Below, in pieces: positions 1 through 4,455 of a DNA stretch of 6,641 nt. The notes beneath the pieces are model-generated. The model did not search any database, was not told where the DNA came from, and saw nothing but the letters and a program-made list of their open reading frames with translations. Position numbers and translations under genes: made by a program. The DNA is taken from the NCBI GenBank assembly GCA_944331945.1, contig CALVJC010000069.1, positions 1 to 6,641 on the forward strand, read 5' to 3'. The stretch's first letter is position 1. Each line of letters begins with the position of its first letter. Source of the DNA: an uncultured Bacilli bacterium (GTDB lineage: Bacteria; Bacillota_I; Bacilli_A; RF39; UBA660).

Positions 1-291
1 TTGGCGAAGAGTTATAAGGAAGCGAGGGCGATCGTAGGAAACTGGAAGGAAGGAGGAAAAGTAGTGGATGCACTAGAGAGATTGGCCCAAGATGAAGAAT
101 TTGGAGCCTTATATGATGCAAGAGAAGAACAAAGAAGACTTGAGAACTCTGCCCGAATCGAAGGGTATGAAGAAGGAGAAAACAAAGGAAAAGCTTCTGT
201 TGCTGCTTCAATGCTCAAAGATGATTTAAATCCTAGTTTAATCTCTAAATATACGGGCTTGAGTCAACAAGAAATCTTACAACTAAGATAA
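1..291 (+). CDS. C-terminal fragment of Rpn-like (PD-(D/E)XK nuclease/transposase family) protein, 5' end outside window
   Basis: The frame is open from the first base and ends at TAA 289-291, giving 96 residues. The piece has the look of the tail of Rpn family proteins (recombination-promoting nuclease / putative transposase): a charged helix, YDAREEQ at residues 38-44, a Gly/Glu/Lys-rich stretch EGYEEGENKGK at 54-64, then a helical end (65-95) with MLKDDLNPSLISKYTGLS, matching the family habit 'A..ML..G...E.IS..TGLS.EEI..L'. The N-terminal nuclease domain is not visible and should lie upstream. The first codon is TTG, a possible start, but no ribosome binding site can be seen, so I treat it as an internal Leu. 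A strong terminator follows directly. If TTG were the true start, this would be a nuclease-less remnant. The family call rests on the tail pattern alone and is moderate. Confidence 0.6.
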   Translation: MAKSYKEARAIVGNWKEGGKVVDALERLAQDEEFGALYDAREEQRRLENSARIEGYEEGENKGKASVAASMLKDDLNPSLISKYTGLSQQEILQLR

Positions 292-303
292 CAAAGTTTG
301 AGG

Positions 304-345
304 AAGAGAATATTTCGAAGGAATATCTCTTTTTTTTTTTTTTTT
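304..345 (+). terminator. Intrinsic terminator after the Rpn-like gene
   Basis: The arm AAGAGA (304-309) pairs with TCTCTT (326-331). After one bulged A (310), 311-316 pairs with 320-325, including one G-T wobble, around a GAA loop. A run of 16 T (330-345) follows. It starts 13 bases after the stop codon and should end the upstream transcript. Confidence 0.85.
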
Positions 346-393
346 ATTTAATTGGTAAAAACTGGAAATATTATTTTTTTTTTATTTATTTTT

Positions 394-423
394 TTTTCAT
401 AGAAAATAAAATTGTGATAGAAT
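394..423 (+). promoter_or_regulatory. Putative sigma-A promoter of a short orphan transcript
   Basis: The extended -10 is TGATAGAAT (TAGAAT at 418-423). A weak -35, TTTTCA (394-399), lies 18 bases upstream. Long T runs just before it could act as an UP-like element. Transcription would start near 430. The TGnTAGAAT form is the same as in the promoter before the surface protein gene, which supports it, but -10-like strings are common in AT-rich DNA. Confidence 0.45.
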
Positions 424-429
424 AATTTT

Positions 430-580
430 AGAAGAGATAGAAAGAAGTTGAGAAAATGCGAGAAGTTCAAGTTAACCAAATGTTACCTGGGGGGGGGTCA
501 TTTAGATCAATTAAGTAATGATCGAACTCTTTTTATCGTGTCTAAAAGAAGAATAGGGTGAAAGACACCTGTTCTTTTTT
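430..580 (+). ncRNA. Candidate short transcript (small RNA or tiny-peptide mRNA) between promoter and terminator
   Basis: About 150 bases lie between the promoter-like site at 394-423 and the intrinsic terminator at 549-585. Inside is an ATG at 456-458 with a poor ribosome binding site and a 20-codon frame ending at TAA 516-518 (it starts MREVQVNQ). The G9 run at 489-497 lies inside this frame. Removing one G would extend the frame to TGA 559-561, about 34 codons. A small hairpin can form around GATCA (505-509) and TGATC (519-523). I do not recognise a known RNA family. It could equally be a degraded gene remnant or unused DNA. Confidence 0.3.
489..497 (+). repeat. Homopolymer run of nine G
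   Basis: Nine consecutive G (CCT then G9 then TCA) in otherwise very AT-rich intergenic DNA. Such runs slip during replication and are a classic source of phase variation. It sits within the candidate short transcript and inside the tiny frame starting at 456, where a one-base change would change the peptide's reading frame. Confidence 0.9.
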
Positions 581-585
581 GTTTT
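549..585 (+). terminator. Intrinsic terminator upstream of the surface protein gene
   Basis: The arm 549-560 (AAGAATAGGGTG) pairs with 566-576 (CACCTGTTCTT), with one bulged G and one T-G wobble, around the loop AAAGA (561-565). T-rich sequence follows (575-585, broken by one G). No recognised gene ends just before it, so it implies a separate short transcript upstream, or it could act as an attenuator of read-through into the surface protein gene. Confidence 0.8.
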
Positions 586-587
586 AA

Positions 588-598
588 AGAATGATTCT
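588..598 (+). promoter_or_regulatory. Inverted repeat AGAATGATTCT, possible operator
   Basis: A perfect 5-base inverted repeat around one central G lies just upstream of the extended -10 of the surface protein gene, in the place of a -35 element. Its core (AATGATT) is like Fur/PerR-family boxes, but the outer bases match poorly. Protein binding here is an inference from position and symmetry only. Confidence 0.25.
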
Positions 599-601
599 AT
601 G

Positions 602-610
602 TGCTAGAAT
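602..610 (+). promoter_or_regulatory. Extended -10 promoter of the surface protein gene
   Basis: TGCTAGAAT, with TAGAAT at 605-610 preceded by TGC. No good -35 is seen (TTTTAA at 582-587 is at 17-base spacing), which is usual for extended -10 promoters. The start would be near 617, giving a leader of about 45 bases before the ATG at 662. Confidence 0.55.
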
Positions 611-661
611 AAAATTAATAGGATAGAGCAAATAAGAGAAAACTAAGAACGAGGTGTAGTT

Positions 662-2800
662 ATGTCTAGGAAGAAAGCAATTATATTATCGATCAGTATC
701 GTTTTGTTATGTCTATGTACTTTAGGAATAACATTGGGGTATTTAACCAAAACCATGTTTGGAGAAAAAGAAGTAAGTATTGTAACAGGAACCCTAAAAG
801 TAGATTTTGAAGATTCTAATTTTCTCTCTTTAGATAATGCTACTCCGATGTCTGATAGGAAAGGACAAGAATTAGAACCTTATACCTTTACCATTACGAA
901 TACGGGAAATATTACCGTTTATTACCAAATTGGATTTGAAGAGGATCCTAGAAACACCTTAAACACAAGATATGTCAAAATGAGAATGATAGGGGATAAT
1001 GGCTATGATTCTGATATCATGTCTCGAGATAATTTTAAAGATATCTTATTAAATGAACAAGCCTTAGAAGTCAATGAAACAGTAACCTATCAATTATGGA
1101 TGTGGTTAGATGAAGATGCGGATAATAGTACACAAGGAACCATTTATAAAAGTAAAGTCGTAGTGAATGCTCAAAGTAGTCCTTATGAAAATCGCTATTG
1201 CTATGAAAATGGATTTACAAACTTAGCAGATTGTATGTTAGTGATGGAGAAAGAAAGTGAAAGCGTAGAAGAAGCCAAGGAGATGATTGCCTCAAAAGGA
1301 ACCCCCGACTTTTCGAAGATTGCTCCCGAAGTCAGTTATCAAGAAGTAACAACCAATATGAATAATGAAAATGGAGTCATTACAACAACTCAGCATTTTA
1401 CTTTAGGAAAGGGATATACCTTTGATGAATCAACAGGAATGTTCACTTTGACTGATTATCATAATAATCCATTAACGGAAGAATATTTAGATTATTATAC
1501 TTGTGGTTCTACTATTGAAACAACAGAAATATGTTCTACGATGTATCAAGTAAAAGAATTTACCACAACTGAGGATGAAAATGGAACGATAACTTATCGA
1601 GTGACAAAGGCGATAAGACACACAATGGAGGAATCCGAAACTTCCATTTCAAGTTCAGGATTATATGCTGCGGAAGATGACAATGGAACAAGTTATTATT
1701 ATCGAGGAGCAATCAAAAATAATTATGTATCATATGCCGGATATATTTGGAGAATCATTCGCCAAAATGGAGATGGAAGTATTCGGATGATTTATTCAGG
1801 AACAAGTCCAAGTGCCACAGGAAGTGCTACTTCGATTGGGACAAGTACTTATAATAGTAAATATTGGGATCCAACCTATGTCGGATATATGTATAATGAG
1901 GATTTTAGCTTACATGAAACAGAGAACTCTACTACTAATTATACTAACTTTCAAGAAAATACGAATTATTATTTTGGAGAAGGGTATGAATTTGATGAGA
2001 GTAATAAGACGTTTCGTTTAACTGGAGAAACGCTCCATGGAAAATGGAGTGAAGTAGGAGAGGAAGCGATTAGTAATTATCCTTATACTTGTTTTAGTAC
2101 AAGCTCGACTGGAACATGTAATGTTGCTTTCAATCTAACAGGATATGTTAATGCTTATACGGCCGTGGTAAAACCAATTTCCTATAGTTCAGTAGATTAT
2201 AATTCTATTTTACAAAACACCTCGAACTCCCCAATCAAAGATAAAATCGATGCTTGGTATGAAGAAAACTTACTTTCCAAAACAGATGAAAAAGGGAATA
2301 AGTGGTCGAGTTATTTAAGTGATGAAGTATTTTGTAATGATCGAAGTCTTTATAGTGGATCTGGCTATCTTGTTTCTCCTACAACATATTTTTCTACTTA
2401 TAATCGTTTGTATAATCAAAAAAATCCAAGCTTAAAGTGTAGCCAAGCATCAGACAAATTTACGGTAGATAGTGTGAATGGAAATGGAGTATTGGATTAT
2501 CCAATTGGTTTAATTACGGTAGAAGAAGCTTTCATGGCAGGAGGAGGGTTAGGTGTTGTAAATACGCGGTATTATCTATATACAGGGCAGGGTTATTGGA
2601 CATTGTCGCTGTCTTACTTTTCTTCCTGGAATGTCCACGCCAACGTGTGGGGCGTAGTTTCTACAGGAAACCTTGGTTACTATTGGATTGAAGGCATTCT
2701 CGGTGTACGACCTGTTATCAATTTAAAAGCTAATGTTCAAATCACGAGCGGAGATGGCAGTGCCTCTTACCCATTTTCCGTAGCCATAAATGCTTCATAA
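662..2800 (+). CDS. Large secreted/surface protein: TasA-like N-terminus, GxGYxFDES repeats and C-type-lectin-like C-terminal domain
   Basis: 712 residues; start ATG 662 with GAGGTG at 651-656. Residues 6-29 are a hydrophobic signal or anchor segment after MSRKK. Residues 38-171 resemble TasA/camelysin-type, SipW-processed proteins (VTGTLKVDF at 41-49, PYTFTITNTGNITVYY at 73-88). A link with a Cys pair (180, 191) and KGTPDFSKIAP (212-222) follows. Two GxGYxFDES repeats (about 246-300 and 435-497) each hold a Cys pair (281/291, 477/486). The last domain starts near 333 (GLYAAEDDNGTSYYYRGA), is interrupted by the second repeat, and resumes near 500 with CND (558-560), YPIGLIT (613-619) and GVRPVINL (681-688). 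This is the style of lectin-fold/formylglycine-enzyme-like domains in gut Firmicutes surface proteins. All eight Cys after the signal segment pair off, suggesting disulfides outside the cell. No LPXTG sorting motif is present. Residues 647-684 look hypervariable. Probable role: a surface or matrix adhesin. The ligand is unknown. Confidence 0.8.
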   Translation: MSRKKAIILSISIVLLCLCTLGITLGYLTKTMFGEKEVSIVTGTLKVDFEDSNFLSLDNATPMSDRKGQELEPYTFTITNTGNITVYYQIGFEEDPRNTLNTRYVKMRMIGDNGYDSDIMSRDNFKDILLNEQALEVNETVTYQLWMWLDEDADNSTQGTIYKSKVVVNAQSSPYENRYCYENGFTNLADCMLVMEKESESVEEAKEMIASKGTPDFSKIAPEVSYQEVTTNMNNENGVITTTQHFTLGKGYTFDESTGMFTLTDYHNNPLTEEYLDYYTCGSTIETTEICSTMYQVKEFTTTEDENGTITYRVTKAIRHTMEESETSISSSGLYAAEDDNGTSYYYRGAIKNNYVSYAGYIWRIIRQNGDGSIRMIYSGTSPSATGSATSIGTSTYNSKYWDPTYVGYMYNEDFSLHETENSTTNYTNFQENTNYYFGEGYEFDESNKTFRLTGETLHGKWSEVGEEAISNYPYTCFSTSSTGTCNVAFNLTGYVNAYTAVVKPISYSSVDYNSILQNTSNSPIKDKIDAWYEENLLSKTDEKGNKWSSYLSDEVFCNDRSLYSGSGYLVSPTTYFSTYNRLYNQKNPSLKCSQASDKFTVDSVNGNGVLDYPIGLITVEEAFMAGGGLGVVNTRYYLYTGQGYWTLSLSYFSSWNVHANVWGVVSTGNLGYYWIEGILGVRPVINLKANVQITSGDGSASYPFSVAINAS
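1397..1561 (+). repeat. GxGYxFDES protein repeat, copy 1
   Basis: Residues about 246-300 of the surface protein. The core GKGYTFDESTGMFTLT (249-264) is followed by a Cys pair (281, 291) ten residues apart and a Tyr-rich end. It aligns by eye with copy 2 at G.GY.FDES....F.LT. It lies between the TasA-like module and the lectin-like domain. Confidence 0.7.
1964..2152 (+). repeat. GxGYxFDES protein repeat, copy 2, inserted in the lectin-like domain
   Basis: Residues about 435-497. The core GEGYEFDESNKTFRLT (439-454) is followed by a Cys pair (477, 486). It separates the first lectin-like half (VGYMY at 407-411) from the second half, which resumes near residue 500. Similarity to copy 1 is clear in protein but weak in DNA, so the duplication is old. 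Confidence 0.65.
2600..2713 (+). other. Putative hypervariable segment (diversity-generating retroelement variable-region-like)
   Basis: Residues 647-684 of the surface protein. My hand count gives 54 G/C of 114 (about 47%), well above the rest of the gene. Codons shift to NNC/NNT and TGG: TCC, GTC, CAC, GCC, AAC, GGC, TAC, CTC. Fixed-looking anchors (SYF, ANVW, TGNL, GVRP) alternate with positions holding S, W, H, G, Y, I, E and L. In known diversity-generating retroelements, lectin-fold targets carry such a segment at the C-terminus, made by adenine-specific copying from AAC/AAT-rich template codons; most of these codons can be derived from AAC or AAT by changing A only. No reverse transcriptase or template copy is in the window. 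The alternative is a normal, recombining C-terminal cassette shared among paralogs. Confidence 0.5.
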
Positions 2801-2897
2801 AATTAATGTATTTAAAAGAAATAAGAGAAGAGAAGTCCCATAATTTGAAAATTACTCTAACAAACCTTTAAAAAAATATGAAAAATTTCCCAAAAGC

Positions 2898-2926
2898 TTG
2901 TAAAATCAAAGGTTTCTTCGTATAAT
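2898..2926 (+). promoter_or_regulatory. Consensus sigma-A promoter of the transporter gene
   Basis: TTGTAA (2898-2903), 17-base spacer, TATAAT (2921-2926). The start would be near 2933, leaving a leader of only about 16 bases that begins in the ribosome binding site. This rules out the in-frame ATG at 2925, which lies within the -10 element. Confidence 0.85.
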
Positions 2927-2932
2927 GAATAT

Positions 2933-2940
2933 GGAAGGAG
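2933..2940 (+). promoter_or_regulatory. Ribosome binding site deciding the transporter start
   Basis: GGAAGGAG, eight bases before ATG 2949. It overlaps the in-frame ATG at 2931 and so favours 2949 as the real start. Confidence 0.85.
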
Positions 2941-2948
2941 AAGAAAAT

Positions 2949-4346
2949 ATGAAGAAGCACAATGCATTAAAAATTGTTGTAATTACAATGCTTGTCTTTA
3001 TGCTATTAACCTGGATTATACCAGCAGCAACTTATCAATCAAGTTACTATGAGCTTGGACGTTCTCAAATTGGTTTCTTTGATATTTTTGCTTATCAAAA
3101 TACTGTGCTTGGTTACTTTGGCTATGTAGCTGTTTATGTTTTGATGGTAGCTGGATTCTATGGTGTTTTATATAAGACAAGTGCTTATCGCAGAATTCTT
3201 GATTCCATTGTAAAGAAATTCAAAGGAAAAGAACCAATCTTCTTAGCTGTTATCATGGCTATCTTTGCAATTTTAACCTCATTCTGTGGTGTGCAACTTG
3301 CTTTATTACTCTTTTTCCCATTTGTTATCTCACTCGTTCTTATGATGGGATATAGCAAACTAGCAGCAGTGGCAGTTACTGCCGGAAGTGTTGCAGTTGG
3401 TATAATGGGAACAACCTTTGCATATAGTACAACGCAAATTTTACAACAATACTTATCAACAGAGATTACCTCTAACATCTGGGCGAAAATTATCATTCTT
3501 GTAATTGGACTTGCTTTATTAATTCTAAACGTTTTAGTCTTTGGAAAAAAGCAAAGTACCAAAGCTGCAGAAGATAAAGATAATTATATTCCAGAGCCAG
3601 TAAAAGGAAGTAAGAAAAAGAAAAATTGGCCACTTATTGTCATTTTTGATGTTATTTTAGTGGTAATGATTTTAAGCTTTATTTCTTGGAATGGTGCTTT
3701 CAATGTCACTGCTTTTGATACTGCAACAACAGCAGTAACAGAGTTTGAGTTATTTGGCTTCCCAATTTTTGGAAAAATATTAGGAACCATCAGTGCATTT
3801 GGTAATTGGACTTTAGTTGAACTAATTGCTGTTTTAGCTTTAGCTATCATTGCTATCAAATTCATCTATAAAATCAAATGGGATGATATTATGGAAGGAT
3901 TTGGTAAAGGAATTCGCAAAGCAATTGTTCCAGCTTTGATCGTACTAATTATTTATGCCTGCTTAGTAATAACTACTTACCATCCATTCCAACTTGTAAT
4001 CTACAATGCTATTTTAAGTCTTACAAATGGCTTTAATGTGTTTACAACTGGTTTAGTCGTAGTAATCTCTAGTATTATCAATGGTGATGCTCTTTATGCA
4101 TTCTACAGTGTTATTCCATACTTTGTAAGTGTTGTAACAGATACTTCTGTATATCCACTAGTAGCAGTTATCTTCCAAAGTATCTATGGATTAGTCACTT
4201 TGATTGCTCCAACGAGTATTCCACTTATGGTAACATTATCATATCTAAATGTACCATATAAATCATGGTTCAAATATATTTGGAAACTCTTAGTAGCATT
4301 ACTGGTAGTACTATTCATCATATTTACTATTTTATTATTACTGTAG
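2949..4346 (+). CDS. DcuC/YfcC-like membrane transporter (ion transporter superfamily)
   Basis: 465 residues, strongly hydrophobic, about 12 membrane segments (roughly 8-27, 54-75, 96-112, 116-133, 136-157, 179-198, 227-246, 288-308, 326-342, 366-395, 403-430, 443-464). A Lys-rich loop at 199-226 (GSKKKK) splits the protein into halves, as expected for the inverted-repeat fold of this superfamily. The end PTSIPLMVTLSYLNVPYKSW (421-440) matches the conserved YfcC/DcuC C-terminal pattern 'PTSgvLMagLa.a.VPYgkWlK'. Families with this pattern move C4-dicarboxylates, basic amino acids or peptides by ion coupling. The substrate cannot be read from the sequence. The start is set by the promoter and ribosome binding site; the upstream in-frame ATGs at 2925 and 2931 are rejected. 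It has its own promoter and terminator, so it is probably monocistronic. The family call is fairly sure; the exact subgroup is not. Confidence 0.75.
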   Translation: MKKHNALKIVVITMLVFMLLTWIIPAATYQSSYYELGRSQIGFFDIFAYQNTVLGYFGYVAVYVLMVAGFYGVLYKTSAYRRILDSIVKKFKGKEPIFLAVIMAIFAILTSFCGVQLALLLFFPFVISLVLMMGYSKLAAVAVTAGSVAVGIMGTTFAYSTTQILQQYLSTEITSNIWAKIIILVIGLALLILNVLVFGKKQSTKAAEDKDNYIPEPVKGSKKKKNWPLIVIFDVILVVMILSFISWNGAFNVTAFDTATTAVTEFELFGFPIFGKILGTISAFGNWTLVELIAVLALAIIAIKFIYKIKWDDIMEGFGKGIRKAIVPALIVLIIYACLVITTYHPFQLVIYNAILSLTNGFNVFTTGLVVVISSIINGDALYAFYSVIPYFVSVVTDTSVYPLVAVIFQSIYGLVTLIAPTSIPLMVTLSYLNVPYKSWFKYIWKLLVALLVVLFIIFTILLLL

Positions 4347-4377
4347 AAGTTCGAAAAGTTGAACTTCTATTTTTTTT
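4344..4377 (+). terminator. Intrinsic terminator overlapping the transporter stop codon
   Basis: A perfect nine-base stem, TAGAAGTTC (4344-4352) with GAACTTCTA (4361-4369), an eight-base loop and eight T (4370-4377). The TAG stop codon forms the first three bases of the stem. Confidence 0.95.
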
Positions 4378-4402
4378 GTCATTATTTTGGGGCTTATATT
4401 TC

Positions 4403-4432
4403 TTGAAAGAAGAAAGGGAAAAAAACTACAAT
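4403..4432 (+). promoter_or_regulatory. Putative sigma-A promoter of clpC
   Basis: TTGAAA (4403-4408), 18-base spacer, TACAAT (4427-4432). Transcription would start near 4440, just before the ribosome binding site GGAGAG (4444-4449). I see no CtsR heptamer repeat (GGTCAAA type) and no CIRCE inverted repeat between the preceding terminator and the gene. Confidence 0.65.
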
Positions 4433-4455
4433 AAAACTAGATTGGAGAGATGAAG

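Larger units (their letters stand above)
292..661 (+). other. 370-base intergenic region with two terminators and two promoter-like sites
   Basis: No long reading frame is present. In order it holds: the terminator of the upstream gene (304-345); an extremely T-rich stretch with a T10 run (374-383) and a T9 run (389-397); a promoter-like site ending in TGATAGAAT (415-423); a possible short transcript with an ATG at 456 and nine consecutive G at 489-497; a second intrinsic terminator (549-585); a small inverted repeat (588-598); and the extended -10 promoter TGCTAGAAT (602-610) of the large surface protein. The region therefore appears to carry one small transcription unit of its own between two large genes. 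Confidence 0.7.

Noticed and set aside
1..3. TTG as the true start codon of the first gene
   Set aside because: Possible, but no upstream bases are visible and the product matches only the tail of a longer family, so a cut gene is more likely.
12..218. Reverse-strand 68-codon frame
   Set aside because: It lies opposite the Rpn-like reading frame, has no ribosome binding site and shows no family pattern.
518..556. Tiny frame starting ATG 518, overlapping the TAA at 516-518
   Set aside because: Only 12 codons, with no ribosome binding site and no recognisable product.
1812..2021. 69-codon + strand frame inside the surface protein gene
   Set aside because: It is in another frame of a clearly coding region and has no start signals.
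2702..2800. Sortase anchoring signal at the C-terminus of the surface protein
   Set aside because: There is no LPXTG-like motif, hydrophobic tail or basic end.
2801..2897. Terminator after the surface protein gene
   Set aside because: I looked for a hairpin with a T run and found only very short A/T pairings, so none is called.
2925..2948. In-frame ATGs at 2925 and 2931 as transporter starts
   Set aside because: ATG 2925 lies in the -10 TATAAT and ATG 2931 is upstream of or at the transcript start and overlaps the ribosome binding site; ATG 2949 has proper spacing.
3185..3865. Two reverse-strand frames (3185-3562, 3584-3865)
   Set aside because: Shadows of the transporter gene; low-complexity products without start signals.
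4265..4453. 62-codon + strand frame across the transporter end and terminator
   Set aside because: It runs through the terminator hairpin and the clpC promoter and has no plausible product.
4450..4455. ATG 4450 as the clpC start
   Set aside because: It directly abuts the ribosome binding site GGAGAG; ATG 4456 has better spacing and gives the usual ClpC N-terminus (MFSKFSEEAQKAL).
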